In this document: positions 41,006 through 50,860 of the stretch, in pieces
How positions within the stretch are numbered: position 1 is the first letter of the stretch
How the letters are laid out: each line of letters begins with the position of its first letter
Source: Oerskovia enterophila
Lineage (GTDB): Bacteria; Actinomycetota; Actinomycetes; Actinomycetales; Cellulomonadaceae
Length of the DNA: 56,769 nucleotides
Direction of reading: 5' to 3'
Assembly (NCBI RefSeq): GCF_001692445.1
Contig: NZ_MAQA01000029.1
Location: forward strand, 1-56,769
Program-made: the position numbers and the translations under genes
Notes under the pieces: generated by a model
The model's database searches: none
What the model was told of the DNA's origin: nothing
What the model saw: the letters and a program-made list of their open reading frames with translations, nothing else

Positions 41006-41587
41006 GTGTTCCAGCAGGTCCCGGTCCTCCCGGTCGTCATCCCTCTGGCCGCCGCGGTGCTCGCGGGGTCGATGTGGTCCCTGATCCGCAGCGGGCGGTT
41101 CTCCGTGCCGCGGGCCGCGGTCGCCCTCGCGCTCGGCGTCTACGTCGCCGGGATCGTCGCGAACACCGTCTTCCCCCTCTTCCTGGACAAGCCCGTCAGC
41201 AGCGCCCCCTGGGGCAGCCATCTCGCCGTCGTGCCGTTCGCGGACTACGAGATCGCTGACGCGGTCATGAACGTCCTGGTCTTCGTCCCGGTCGGCGTCC
41301 TCGTGCCGCTGCTCGTGCCCCGGGCCTCGTGGAGGAAGGTCATGGTGGCGGCAGCAGTCCTCAGCCTGACGATCGAGGTCACCCAGCTCGTGACGGCGCA
41401 CCTGGTGGGTGGCGGTCACATCGCGGACGTGAACGATCTGCTCTTCAACGTCACCGGTGGGGCAGTCGGCTTCGCGGTGTTCTCGGCGCTCGTGAAGGTC
41501 CCGTCCTTCAGCGCCTTCGTCGACCGGTTCCGCTGGCACGCGATCGAGGTCCGCGGAGCCGAGGTCGGCTCGGCACAGCGCGGGTGA
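41006..41587 (+). CDS. VanZ-like family membrane protein
   Basis: 193 residues with about five helices; VanZ-like segments are NVLVFVPVGVLVPLLV, LSLTIEVTQLVTAHLVGGG and HIADVNDLLFNVTGGAVGFAVF. The start GTG 41006 follows AGAAGGTG. Second VanZ-like gene in the window; the two are not close copies. Role unknown. The 163 bp before it are otherwise featureless. Confidence 0.88.
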   Translation: MFQQVPVLPVVIPLAAAVLAGSMWSLIRSGRFSVPRAAVALALGVYVAGIVANTVFPLFLDKPVSSAPWGSHLAVVPFADYEIADAVMNVLVFVPVGVLVPLLVPRASWRKVMVAAAVLSLTIEVTQLVTAHLVGGGHIADVNDLLFNVTGGAVGFAVFSALVKVPSFSAFVDRFRWHAIEVRGAEVGSAQRG

Positions 41588-41668
41588 CACCGGAGCGGGC
41601 CCGCGGGAGGCTTGCCCCACGGCCCGACGACCGAGCCTCCACAGCACCAGCCGAGAGCGAGACAGCCC

Positions 41669-42025
41669 ATGACGACGTCAGCCGACCACGACTCCTACAT
41701 CGCCGCAGCGCCCGAGGTCTTCCAGCCGTCGCTGAGACGGTTGCGCGCGCTGCTGTCCCGCACCCTGCCGGAAGCGGAGGAGATCGTGGCCTACGACATG
41801 CCGGGGTTTGCCGTCGACGGCTCGGTCGTCGCGAGCTACGCGGCGTTCAGCAAGCAGTGCGGGCTCTACGTCCTCCCGGGCGCCATCACGGCACATGCCG
41901 ACGAGATCGCAGCCGCCGGTCTCCAGGCGACCAAGACCGGCATCACCTTCTCGCCGCGCAGACCCATCCCGGACGACCTCGTCGAACGCCTGGCGTCGGC
42001 GTCACGCCACACGGCCGGGGCCTGA
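41669..42025 (+). CDS. DUF1801 / YdhG-like protein
   Basis: 118 residues with the family's PSLRRLRALLSRTLPEAEEIVAYDMPGFAVDGSVVASYAAFSKQCGLYVL core and TKTGITFSPRRPIPDDLVERL tail. A small iron-sulphur-chaperone-like frataxin-type fold has been proposed for relatives; function unproven. ATG 41669. Downstream, up to the convergent GH43 stop, nothing else is seen. Confidence 0.88.
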   Translation: MTTSADHDSYIAAAPEVFQPSLRRLRALLSRTLPEAEEIVAYDMPGFAVDGSVVASYAAFSKQCGLYVLPGAITAHADEIAAAGLQATKTGITFSPRRPIPDDLVERLASASRHTAGA

Positions 42026-42100
42026 CGCCTCAGCCTGGGAGCGGCGCCCCTGCGGACAGCGTCGGCCTCCGACCTGGGCCGCCGAGGCCTTGGTCGCGCG

Positions 42101-43918
42101 CTAGAGCTCTCCGTACTCCACCCGCTCGACGTCCGCCACGGTCGCCGTCGCCGTCCCGCGGCCCGTCGCGTACGGCCCGAGCCACACGCCCAGGAACCCT
42201 CCGGCCTCGGGCGAGCTGAGCCGCCCGCCGTGCACGGTCGCGACCGCGACGAACCCGTCCCCGGTCTCGACGCCGAACGCGTACTCCTGCCCTGCGGCCT
42301 GCAGCACCACGTCCACGGGACCCTGGGCCAGGCCGAGCAACCCGAGCGCCGCGCGGCCCACGACGACCTCCTCGCCTCCGAAGCGCTCGACGACGAGCAG
42401 CTCGCGCCCGCCGGGCGCACCGGCCGCACCGGGCGCCGCCCGCGTCACGACCGCCGCGATCCATGCCTCCTCGGACTGGCGCACCGCGAGCCCGGCCCAC
42501 TCGCCCGGCCCGGCCGGGTCGACGTCGACGCGCACCGTGAGGTCCACGTCCCTGTGCTCCTGCCGGCGCCCCAGGAACGCGGGGGTCGCGACGTCGGACA
42601 GCGTCGCGGGCAGCAGCGCGAGCCGCAGGTGCCCGGGCCGCTCGGTCAGGGACCAGAACCGGTCCCCGGTCCGCACCTGGTTCCACGCGAGGCCCAGCGC
42701 ATCGTCCGACGAGCCGTCGAACGTCTCCCGCACGACGACGGCGCTCGCCTCCACGGACGTGTCACCAGGCGTTTCCGCGGACACCTCGCACGGGACCGCC
42801 ACGCCGGCCCCCGACGCAGAAGCGACTCCGCGCGCCGCCGGGTCTGCCCCCGGAAGCCGCGCTCCGACGTCGGGCAGGGGGAAGCTCGCCGCGACGTGGC
42901 CCACGCCCGGGGCGACCACGGGCCACCCGTCCTCCCAGACCACGGGCGCGAGGAACGTCTCGCGCCCCAGGTTGGGGAAGTAGCCGCCGTAGGGGCGGCT
43001 GCCGAGCAGGACCATCCACCACTCGCCGGCCGCGGTCTCCACGAGGTCCCCGTGCCCGACCCCGACCACGGGGAAGTCCCGGCCCAGGTGGCGGTGCGTG
43101 AGGACCGGGTTCGCGGGGTTCCCCGTGTACGGGCCCGTCACCGCGTCCGCCCGCGCGACCGAGACCGCGTGCTGGTGCTCGGTGCCGCCCTCGGAGGCCA
43201 GCAGGTAGTAGTGGTCGCCCACGCGGTACAGGTGCGGGCCCTCGGCCCAGACCGCGCCGTGCAGCGCGCCGCGCCACAGGACGCGCTCAGGGCCGACGAG
43301 GGCCCCGGCCACGAGGTCGAGCTCGCGCAGCCACACCTCGGTCTGCCCCTCCCACTCCCCCGGGTCTGCGAGGCGCGTCGCGGTGAGCCACACGCGAGCG
43401 CCGTCGTCGGGACCCGCGGTGTCGAAGAACAGCGACGGGTCGATCCCGTCACCCTCGAGCCACACCGGGTCGGACCACTGCCCGGCGGGGTCGGTCGCGG
43501 TCACGAGGAGGTGCCCACCCTGGCCCTGCGTGTGGACGAGCGTCGTCACGACGTAGAAGGTCCCGGCGTGGTGGCGGATCGTCGCGGCGTAGAGCCCGCC
43601 CGACGACGGCACGCTCGACAGGTCCACCTGGTCGGTCCGGTGGATCGCGGGGCCCACCGGCGTCCACGTCACGAGGTCGCGGCTGTGGAAGACCGGCAGG
43701 CCCGGGAAGTACTCGAACGTCGAGGTGACGAGGTAGTAGTCGTCGGGCGCGAGGGTCCCGTCCGCCCGGGTGGCCCCCGGGACCCGGCAGATGCTCGGGT
43801 CGGGGTGCGTGCCGGGCAGGACGGGGTTCGCGAAGGTCCGGGCTGCCGGACCCGAGGGCGGCCGGACCACGGGAATCGGCTGCGCGGCCGATCGCCTGAC
43901 CGACCTCGGGTCCGTCAC
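42101..43918 (-). CDS. GH43 beta-xylosidase / alpha-arabinofuranosidase
   Basis: 605-residue inverting glycosidase; no signal peptide, so intracellular. Five-blade beta-propeller with the base Asp40 in THPDPS, the pKa-modulating Asp160 in DGIDPSLFF and the acid Glu226 in AEGPHLY. A C-terminal ~200-residue beta-sandwich (DUF1349-like) follows, as in GH43_11/12-type xylosidases. GTG start 43918, 1 nt after the GH3 stop, so coupled. It acts on imported xylo- or arabinoxylo-oligosaccharides (inference). Confidence 0.93.
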   Translation of the reverse strand: MTDPRSVRRSAAQPIPVVRPPSGPAARTFANPVLPGTHPDPSICRVPGATRADGTLAPDDYYLVTSTFEYFPGLPVFHSRDLVTWTPVGPAIHRTDQVDLSSVPSSGGLYAATIRHHAGTFYVVTTLVHTQGQGGHLLVTATDPAGQWSDPVWLEGDGIDPSLFFDTAGPDDGARVWLTATRLADPGEWEGQTEVWLRELDLVAGALVGPERVLWRGALHGAVWAEGPHLYRVGDHYYLLASEGGTEHQHAVSVARADAVTGPYTGNPANPVLTHRHLGRDFPVVGVGHGDLVETAAGEWWMVLLGSRPYGGYFPNLGRETFLAPVVWEDGWPVVAPGVGHVAASFPLPDVGARLPGADPAARGVASASGAGVAVPCEVSAETPGDTSVEASAVVVRETFDGSSDDALGLAWNQVRTGDRFWSLTERPGHLRLALLPATLSDVATPAFLGRRQEHRDVDLTVRVDVDPAGPGEWAGLAVRQSEEAWIAAVVTRAAPGAAGAPGGRELLVVERFGGEEVVVGRAALGLLGLAQGPVDVVLQAAGQEYAFGVETGDGFVAVATVHGGRLSSPEAGGFLGVWLGPYATGRGTATATVADVERVEYGEL

Positions 43919-43919
43919 C

Positions 43920-46430
43920 TCAGACCTCGCCCACCACGAGGGGCGCGTGCAGCTCGCGCGTGTGGTCGACCACGCGCACGTCGCCCACGAGCGACACGGG
44001 AGCCACGAGCCGCACGTCGGCGCTCGACGCCCCGAACCGCAGCTCGATCGCGCCCGGCTCGACGATCCGACGCCCGTCGCGCCCCGTGAAGGACAGGACG
44101 TCGGCGGGCACGGTCGCGCTCACGCGCGCCGAGGCGCCCGCGGCGAGCGGCACGCGCACGTACCCGATCAGCCGCTGCACGGGCCGCACGACCGACGCCA
44201 CGGGGTCGTGCGCGTAGAGCTGCACGACCTCGACGCCGTCGCGCCCGCCCGTGTTCCGCACGACGAACGACGCCTCGAAGGCCCCGTCGGTCGCAGCCTC
44301 GGCCGCGCTCACCACGAGGTCCGACCAGTCGAAGCTCGTGTACGTGAGCCCGTGGCCGAACGCGAAGGCCGCGGTCGGGTCGATGTTCGACACGTCGGTC
44401 GCCTGCGCGAGCGTCGCGGCCAGGTAGGACGTGGGCTGGGCGCCCTCGGTCCCGGGCACGCTCACGGGCAGCCGGCCCGACGGCGCCACGCGCCCCGACA
44501 GGACGCCCGCGACCGCGGGGGTCCCCTCCTCGCCCGCGAAGAACGCCTGGACGATCGCCGCAGCGCCAGGCTCCCCCGGCGCGGGGGTCGCGGCCGCGCC
44601 GAGCGCGTAAGGACGACCCGAGAGGATCGTCGCGACCACGGGGCGGCCCGTCGCGAGCAGCGCGTCGAGCAGGTCCTGCTGGGCACCGGGCAGGCGCAGC
44701 GACTCGGCGTCGCAGCCCTCGCCGCTCGTGCCGCGACCGAACAGGCCGGCCCGGTCGCCCAGGGCGACCACGACGACGTCGGCCTCGCGGGCGAGCTCGA
44801 CCGCTGCCGCGATGCCTGCGGCGTCGGCGGCCGCGACCTCGGCCGTGCTCACGGCCCCGGTCGAGGACGGGTCGCTCGTGCCGTCGAGCGTGATCGCGGG
44901 CAGCACGTCGAGCGTGACGCCCGGCAGCTCGGCGCGCAGCGACGCGGCGAGCGTGGGCAGCGAGATCCCGAGCGGGATCTCGGGGTGGGCCAGGCCCACG
45001 TGCGCGGGGAACGAGTAGCAGCCGAGCACGGCCATGGGATCCTCGGCCGTGGGACCCACGAGCGCGATCCGGCGCACGTCCGGACCGAGCGGGAGCACAC
45101 CGTCGTTCGCGAGCAGGACCACGGCCTGCTCGGCGACCTCGCGGGCCAGCGCGCGGTTGGCGGGGCCGTCGAGGTCGACGGTCCCGCGCAGCGCGGCCAG
45201 ATCGATGTCCTGCGCGTCGGCCCCCGCCCCGGCGACGGCTGCCAGAACGCCCGCGGGCACGTCGCGCAGCACCTCGGGGACGGGGTCCCAGCCGGCGTCG
45301 AGCAGACCGAGCTCGACCTTCTGGCGCAGCACGCGCTCCAGGGCCCGGTCCACGAGCGCGACGTCGACGTCCCCGGCCTCGAGGGCCGCGACGAGCGGCT
45401 CGCCGAACGTCTTGACGGTCGGCAGCTCGACGTCGACCCCCGCCGCGAGCGCCGCCGCGGCGGCATCTGCCCAGTCGCCCGCCACGCCGTGCATGATCTT
45501 GAGGAACGCGATCCCGAAGTAGTCGGCGACCACGGTCCCGTCGAAGCCCCACGTGTCGCGCAGCAGTCCCGTGAGGAGCTCACGGTCCGCGGCCGACGGG
45601 ATGCCGTCGGTGTCCGTGTAGGCGTGCATGACCGAGCGCACGCCGCCCTCACGGACGGCCATCTCGAACGGCGGCAGGATCACGTCGGCGCGCTCGCGCG
45701 TGCCCATCGAGACGGGCGCGTGGTTGCGTCCGCCGCGCGAGGCCGAGTACCCCGCGAAGTGCTTGAGCGTCGCGACGATGCCCTCGGACTCGAGGCCCTG
45801 CACGTACGCCGTGGCGACGGTGCCCACGAGGTACGGGTCCTCGCCGATGGTCTCCTCGACGCGACCCCAGCGGGCGTCGCGCACGACGTCGAGCACGGGG
45901 GCCAGGCCCTGGTGCACGCCGACCGAGCGCATGTCGCGACCGATCGCGGCGGCCATGCGGCGCACGAGCGCGGGGTCGAACGACGCGCCCCACGACAGCG
46001 GCACGGGGTAGGCCGTCGCGCCCCAGGCCGAGAAGCCCGCGAGGCACTCCTCGTGCGCCACGGCGGGGATGCCGAACCGGTTCGCCGACCGCACGCGCTC
46101 CTGCGTGCGCAGCAGCGACAGCGCACCCAGGGCCGGGTCGACGGGGTTGGTCCCGAACGGGCGGGTCAGCTGCCCCAGCCCGTCGGGCAGGAGTGCGTCG
46201 AGGTCGACGCCGTCCTCCATGTCGTGCTGGTGCGGGGCGACCTCGCCGCCCTCGGCCGACGCACCGACCCACACCCCGAAGAGCTGGGCGACCTTCTCGC
46301 GGAGGGTCATCTCCGCCATGAGCGCCTTGACGCGGGTCGCGGTGTCGACCGACGGGTCGGACCACACAGGGAGGGTCTCCCCACGGGGGCCGGGCACGGC
46401 AGAGGACGGCAGGTTCGTCTGAAGAGTCAT
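43920..46430 (-). CDS. GH3 beta-glycosidase (beta-xylosidase-like)
   Basis: 836 residues. GH3 barrel with KHF (223-225) and the nucleophile Asp303 in VVADYFGIAFL. An alpha-beta-alpha second domain and a fibronectin-III-like C-terminal domain (NTGGRDGVEVVQLYAHDPVASV) complete the usual three-domain form. No signal peptide, so cytoplasmic. ATG 46430; a longer in-frame start at 46478 is not supported. Sits between the importer permeases and GH43, and is likely a beta-xylosidase, although beta-glucosidase activity cannot be excluded. Confidence 0.93.
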   Translation of the reverse strand: MTLQTNLPSSAVPGPRGETLPVWSDPSVDTATRVKALMAEMTLREKVAQLFGVWVGASAEGGEVAPHQHDMEDGVDLDALLPDGLGQLTRPFGTNPVDPALGALSLLRTQERVRSANRFGIPAVAHEECLAGFSAWGATAYPVPLSWGASFDPALVRRMAAAIGRDMRSVGVHQGLAPVLDVVRDARWGRVEETIGEDPYLVGTVATAYVQGLESEGIVATLKHFAGYSASRGGRNHAPVSMGTRERADVILPPFEMAVREGGVRSVMHAYTDTDGIPSAADRELLTGLLRDTWGFDGTVVADYFGIAFLKIMHGVAGDWADAAAAALAAGVDVELPTVKTFGEPLVAALEAGDVDVALVDRALERVLRQKVELGLLDAGWDPVPEVLRDVPAGVLAAVAGAGADAQDIDLAALRGTVDLDGPANRALAREVAEQAVVLLANDGVLPLGPDVRRIALVGPTAEDPMAVLGCYSFPAHVGLAHPEIPLGISLPTLAASLRAELPGVTLDVLPAITLDGTSDPSSTGAVSTAEVAAADAAGIAAAVELAREADVVVVALGDRAGLFGRGTSGEGCDAESLRLPGAQQDLLDALLATGRPVVATILSGRPYALGAAATPAPGEPGAAAIVQAFFAGEEGTPAVAGVLSGRVAPSGRLPVSVPGTEGAQPTSYLAATLAQATDVSNIDPTAAFAFGHGLTYTSFDWSDLVVSAAEAATDGAFEASFVVRNTGGRDGVEVVQLYAHDPVASVVRPVQRLIGYVRVPLAAGASARVSATVPADVLSFTGRDGRRIVEPGAIELRFGASSADVRLVAPVSLVGDVRVVDHTRELHAPLVVGEV

Positions 46431-46437
46431 CGTGGAG

Positions 46438-47400
46438 CTACTTTCCGCCGACGCCCATGAGGCCCTGGACCAGGGCACGCCGGGCGAACAGGTACACGAG
46501 CAGGATCGGGATCATCGACATGACGACCGCCGCGAGGAGGCCGGGGATGTTGACGCCGTACTGCGTCTGGAAGTTGAAGAGGCCGAGCGTGATGACCTTG
46601 GTCGACTCGGACTGCGTGAGGATCAGCGGGAACAGGAACCCGTTCCACGCCTGCAGGGCCGAGTACACGACGATCGTCGCGACGCCGCCCTTGGACAGCG
46701 GCAGCACGAGCTGCAGGAACACGCGCTTGGGCGACGCGCCGTCGAGGGCCATGGCCTCGTAGAGCTCGTTGGTGATGTCACGCATCGAGCCGCTGAGGAT
46801 GATCGTGCAGATCGGCAGGCAGAACGCCGCGGTCGGCAGGATCACGCCGATCAGGTTGTCGTACAGGCCCACGACCGAGATCACGTAGAAGATCGGGACG
46901 ATCACGGCGCTCGCGGGGACCGCGAGGCCCAGGAGGAACATCCGGAAGATGCCCGTGGTGGCCCGCGAGCGGTTGCGCACGATCGCGTACGACAGCGGCG
47001 GCACGAGCAGCACCACGATCCCGACCACCGCGACCGTCACGACGAGCGTGTTGAGGAAGTAGCGGCCGAAGCCCTGGTCGAACGCGTTGGTGAAGTTGTC
47101 GAGCGTGAACGTGGTCGGCAGGGACAGCGGGCCGCCCTCGGCGTACCCGGCCTGCGTCTGGAACGACGCGGTGACCAGCACGTAGAGGGGGATCGCGACG
47201 ATCAGGAGCCAGATCGTGACCGCGATGCCCGCGCCCCAGTTGGGTCGGTTGCGGCTGCCCTTTCCAGCCCGGCCGCCTGCCCGACGGCGTCGCGCGCCGC
47301 CGTCCTGCGTCGCGCCCGGGCGGGGCGCACCACCCGAGGTGGGTGACGTCGTCGGGCCGGAGACCTGCTCCGCGGGGGTGACGCTCAGGTCGTTGCTCAT
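46438..47400 (-). CDS. Sugar ABC transporter permease, MalG type (xylo-oligosaccharide locus)
   Basis: 320 residues: an Arg/Gly-rich ~60-residue cytoplasmic head, then six helices with the EAA loop ELYEAMALDGASPKRVFLQLVLPLS. Start ATG 47400 overlaps the stop of the upstream permease by 1 nt. It is followed after 7 nt by the GH3 start. Resembles BxlG-type importer subunits of Streptomyces by organisation. Confidence 0.92.
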   Translation of the reverse strand: MSNDLSVTPAEQVSGPTTSPTSGGAPRPGATQDGGARRRRAGGRAGKGSRNRPNWGAGIAVTIWLLIVAIPLYVLVTASFQTQAGYAEGGPLSLPTTFTLDNFTNAFDQGFGRYFLNTLVVTVAVVGIVVLLVPPLSYAIVRNRSRATTGIFRMFLLGLAVPASAVIVPIFYVISVVGLYDNLIGVILPTAAFCLPICTIILSGSMRDITNELYEAMALDGASPKRVFLQLVLPLSKGGVATIVVYSALQAWNGFLFPLILTQSESTKVITLGLFNFQTQYGVNIPGLLAAVVMSMIPILLVYLFARRALVQGLMGVGGK

Positions 47401-48320
47401 CACACGCCCTCCAGCTCGCTGCGCATCTTGTCGTACCCGGACAGGCGGACCATGACCAGCGAGATCGCGGTCGCCGCGACGACCAGGACCACGGCGATCG
47501 CCGAGGCCAGACCGAAGTCGAAGCCGCGGAACGCCTTCTGGTACATGTAGAAGGCCGTGATGGTCGTGTCCGTGCCGGGCCCGCCGTTGGTCAGGATGAG
47601 GACCGTGTCGAACGTCGTCAGGCCGCCGACGACCATGAGGATCACCGACGTGATCATGGTGTTCCGCAGCTGCGGGAGCGTGATCGCGAAGAACGAGCGC
47701 ACGCGTCCCGCGCCGTCGATCTCGGCCGCCTCGTAGAGCATGGGTGGCACGGCCTTCGCGGCGCCCTGGTAGATCAGGGCGTGCAGCGGCGTGAACTGCC
47801 ACAGGCTCACGAACACCAGGACCGCGATCGCGGTCGACTGGTTCCCGAACAGGTTGCCGTCGCCGAACAGCCACTCCATCTGGGCCGGGACGCCGAAGTT
47901 CGGGTCGAGCACCGCGCGCCACAGGACCGAGACCGCGGCCGCGGACAGCAGCAGCGGCACGAAGAAGATCGCCGAGAGCACCGCGCGGTTCCACTGGTGC
48001 CCTGCGGCCCACACGCCCAGCAGCATCGCGACCGGGGTCTGGGTCACGACGCCGAGCGCCGTCAGCACGAGCGAGAGCCCGATGCTCTTGAGCATCACGG
48101 GGTCGTCGAGGAGGCGGGACCAGTTCTCGGTCCCGACGAACTCGGGGCTGCCCAGGCCGCTCCACTGCGTGAACGACAGCACGAGCACGAGGACCATGGG
48201 CAGGAGGGCGAAGAGCCCGAAGAACAGGGCGGCGGGCAGGGCCCAGACCACGCCCGGGCGGCCGACCTGGAGGTCGGCGGCGCCCGAGCGCGTGCGCCCC
48301 TGGGGTGCGCGGGTGGTCAT
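47400..48320 (-). CDS. Sugar ABC transporter permease, MalF type (xylo-oligosaccharide locus)
   Basis: 306 residues with a short basic head and six helices. EAA loop MLYEAAEIDGAGRVRSFFAITLP. ATG 48320, 22 nt after the binding-protein stop. Forms the channel with the MalG-type partner. BxlF-like by organisation; the ATPase is presumably a shared MsiK elsewhere. Confidence 0.92.
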   Translation of the reverse strand: MTTRAPQGRTRSGAADLQVGRPGVVWALPAALFFGLFALLPMVLVLVLSFTQWSGLGSPEFVGTENWSRLLDDPVMLKSIGLSLVLTALGVVTQTPVAMLLGVWAAGHQWNRAVLSAIFFVPLLLSAAAVSVLWRAVLDPNFGVPAQMEWLFGDGNLFGNQSTAIAVLVFVSLWQFTPLHALIYQGAAKAVPPMLYEAAEIDGAGRVRSFFAITLPQLRNTMITSVILMVVGGLTTFDTVLILTNGGPGTDTTITAFYMYQKAFRGFDFGLASAIAVVLVVAATAISLVMVRLSGYDKMRSELEGV

Positions 48321-48342
48321 GACGATCTCCGTCCGGGACCGG

Positions 48343-49653
48343 TCAGCGCGAGGCCGGCAGGGACTTCATCGCAGCGATGAAGCCGTCGGCGTCGATCTGG
48401 CCGCTGAAGAACTGCTGGACCGCGATCTTGAGCGGGGTGCCGGCAGCCGGGGGGTACGCCTGGTCCCAGGACATCTGGAAGTGCGGCGCGTTCTTCACGA
48501 GGTCGAACTGGAAGGCGGCGTACTCGGGGCTCGCGGCCTGGTCCAGGAACTGCTCGGTGTTGGTCGTGGTCGGCAGGTTCCCGATCGCGAGCTGCGCCTC
48601 GACGAACTCGTCCGAGTACATGAGCTTGAGGAAGTCACGCACGGCGTCCGGGTAGCGGGTCTTGGCGAGCACCGAGTAGAAGTTGTTGGTGTTGCCCGTG
48701 ATGTTGGCCGCGTCGCCCTTGCCGCCGTCGATCGCGGGGAACGCCGTGTAGCCGAGGTTCGCGTCGGTCCACCCGGGGTCCACGTCGTAGTGCGTCGAGT
48801 AGTTCCACGAGCCCATGAGCTCGAACGCGGCCTTGCCCGAGCGCAGGAGCGCGGGCGAGCCGCCGTCGGTGAACTTGACCGAGTCGAAGTTGGTGCCGAA
48901 CGCGCCCGCGTCGATGAGCTCGGACAGCTTGTCGAGCGCCTCGTGGCTCTCGGCCGAGTCCCACACGTCGGTGTCGCCCGCGAGCGCCTTCTCGAACAGC
49001 TCGGGGCCGGCGACGCGGTCGAACGCGTACTGGTACCACATGAGGGTCGGCCACTGGTCGGCGCCGCCGAGCGCGATCGGGGTCACGCCCTGCGCCTTGA
49101 GGGTCTCCACCGCGGCGAGGAGCTCGTCCCACGTCTGGGGGGCCTCGATGCCCGCGTCCGCGAGGACCTGCTTGTTGTGGAACAGCATGACGGGCTGCGT
49201 GCCGCGCATGGGGATGCCGTAGGACTTCCCGTCGATCACGGCCGAGTTGAACACCGCGGGCAGGAACGCGTCCTTGAGCTGGGGGTCCTCGGCGATGAAG
49301 TCGTCGAGGGGGAGCAGCAGGTCGGCGTCGACGAAGGGTTCGATCGAGCCGCCGCCCCAGTTGAAGAAGACGTCCGGCGCCGCGTTGGTGTCGATGATCG
49401 TCTGGAGCTTCTGCTGGTAGTCGGCGCCCGGGATGGTGTCGAGGACGACCTTGACGTCCGAGGTCTTGTTGAACGTGTCGACCATCTGCTGCTCGACCTT
49501 GTTGGTCGCGTCCCCGTAGACCATCACGTGGATCTCGTTCTCGGGACGGCCGGAGCCGCCGGAGTCGCCGCTCGCGCACGCTGCGAGCGGGAGGACCAGC
49601 GCCGACGCCACGGCCGCGGCCGTGAGCGACTTCCGCGTTCTTGTGTTCATCAT
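48343..49653 (-). CDS. Extracellular oligosaccharide-binding lipoprotein
   Basis: 436 residues; signal peptide ending in LPLAAC with lipidated Cys26 and a family-1 solute-binding fold (EIHVMVYGDATNKVEQQMVDTFNK). Start ATG 49653 or the next codon 49650, with AAAGG upstream. It is the first gene of the xylo-oligosaccharide operon. The promoter contains CGAAAGTTTCG, the box known from Streptomyces xylanolytic genes, so xylobiose or a similar ligand is likely (inference). Confidence 0.92.
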   Translation of the reverse strand: MMNTRTRKSLTAAAVASALVLPLAACASGDSGGSGRPENEIHVMVYGDATNKVEQQMVDTFNKTSDVKVVLDTIPGADYQQKLQTIIDTNAAPDVFFNWGGGSIEPFVDADLLLPLDDFIAEDPQLKDAFLPAVFNSAVIDGKSYGIPMRGTQPVMLFHNKQVLADAGIEAPQTWDELLAAVETLKAQGVTPIALGGADQWPTLMWYQYAFDRVAGPELFEKALAGDTDVWDSAESHEALDKLSELIDAGAFGTNFDSVKFTDGGSPALLRSGKAAFELMGSWNYSTHYDVDPGWTDANLGYTAFPAIDGGKGDAANITGNTNNFYSVLAKTRYPDAVRDFLKLMYSDEFVEAQLAIGNLPTTTNTEQFLDQAASPEYAAFQFDLVKNAPHFQMSWDQAYPPAAGTPLKIAVQQFFSGQIDADGFIAAMKSLPASR

Positions 49654-49840
49654 CGAACCCTTTCGAAAGTTTCGGCGCCTGCGCCGAAAGTACTCGGTTG
49701 TCCTGGACTCTAAGACGCGAATCCGCCGGGGTCAACAACGAGTCCCAACCGTTATCCACTGGGAGAAGACTGGGACCTCCGCACCGAGACACGGCTGCCC
49801 ACCCTTCGAAACTTTCCCCCGAGGCGCTACGCTGACCGGC
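49654..49840. promoter_or_regulatory. Divergent promoter of the xylo-oligosaccharide locus with CGAAA-n-TTTCG boxes
   Basis: A perfect box CGAAAGTTTCG lies at 49664-49674, next to the binding-protein ribosome site. A half-box CGAAAGTACTCG follows at 49685-49696, and CGAAACTTTCC (one mismatch) at 49807-49817, 24 nt before the LacI start. Boxes of this type precede xylanase genes in Streptomyces. The divergent LacI protein is the natural binder. Confidence 0.7.
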
Positions 49841-50860
49841 ATGACCGACGAAGTTCTTCCGGGGCGGGTCACGCTCGCCGCCGTGGCCGCCGAGGCCCAG
49901 GTGTCCCTCTCGACCGTGTCCAAGGTGCTCAACGGGCGGACCGACGTCGCGGCCGGGACGCGCGACCGGGTCGAGGCCCTCCTGGTCCAGCACGGCTACC
50001 GGCGCCGCAAGAGCCCCACCGCCTCGGCCCCCCTCATCGAGATCGTGTTCCACGAGCTCGAGAGCATCTGGGCCATGGAGCTCATCCGCGGCGTCGAGGA
50101 CGTCGCGCGGGAGAACGGCGCGAGCGTCGTGCTGACCGAGTCCGGCACCCGGCACGCTCCGGGGCCCGAGTGGATCGAGGGCGTGCTCGCGCGCCGCCCG
50201 CTCGGCGTCGTGCTCGTCTTCTCGACCCTCCCGGCCGCGGTCAAGGAGCAGCTCCGGTCCCGCGCCATCCCGTTCGCGGTCATCGACCCCGCGGGCGACC
50301 CCGAGCCCGACGTCCCCTCGGTCGGCTCGGCGAACTGGCAGGGCGGCCTCATGGCGACCCGGCACCTGATCGAGCTCGGCCACCGCCGCATCGGCGTCAT
50401 CACGGGGCCCGAGGACATGATGTGCTCGCTCGCCCGCCTCGACGGCTACCGCTCGGCCCTCGGCACGGCCGGGCTCACCGCGGACCCGGACCTGGTCCGG
50501 TTCGGCGACTTCCACCCCCAGGGCGGCACCGACCGCGCCGACGAGCTCCTCAGCCTGCCCGAGCCGCCCACCGCGATCTTCGCGGGCTCGGACCTCCAGG
50601 CTCTCGGCGTGCTCGAGGCCGCCCGGCGCCACGGCCTGCGCGTGCCCGAGGACCTCTCGATCGTGGGCTACGACGACGTCCCCGTGGCCCGCTGGTCGAG
50701 CCCCGCGCTCACCACGGTCCACCAACCGCTCCAGGAGATGGGCCAGGAAGCGGCCCGGCTCGTCCTCAAGGCGCGCGAGGGCGCCGTGACCAACACGCGC
50801 ATGGACCTCGCGACGAGCCTCGTGGTCCGCGGGAGCACGGCGGCGCCCGCGAGCGCCTAG
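49841..50860 (+). CDS. LacI-family regulator of the xylo-oligosaccharide locus
   Basis: 339 residues: LacI HTH at ~10-30 (VTLAAVAAEAQVSLSTVSKVLNG) with the hinge, then a sugar-binding domain ending in TTVHQPLQEMGQEAARLVL. Start ATG 49841; the upstream open frame is not used because the boxes lie there. It is the likely local repressor of the SBP-permease-GH3-GH43 operon, relieved by xylose or xylobiose (inference, XylR/BxlR-like). Confidence 0.93.
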   Translation: MTDEVLPGRVTLAAVAAEAQVSLSTVSKVLNGRTDVAAGTRDRVEALLVQHGYRRRKSPTASAPLIEIVFHELESIWAMELIRGVEDVARENGASVVLTESGTRHAPGPEWIEGVLARRPLGVVLVFSTLPAAVKEQLRSRAIPFAVIDPAGDPEPDVPSVGSANWQGGLMATRHLIELGHRRIGVITGPEDMMCSLARLDGYRSALGTAGLTADPDLVRFGDFHPQGGTDRADELLSLPEPPTAIFAGSDLQALGVLEAARRHGLRVPEDLSIVGYDDVPVARWSSPALTTVHQPLQEMGQEAARLVLKAREGAVTNTRMDLATSLVVRGSTAAPASA

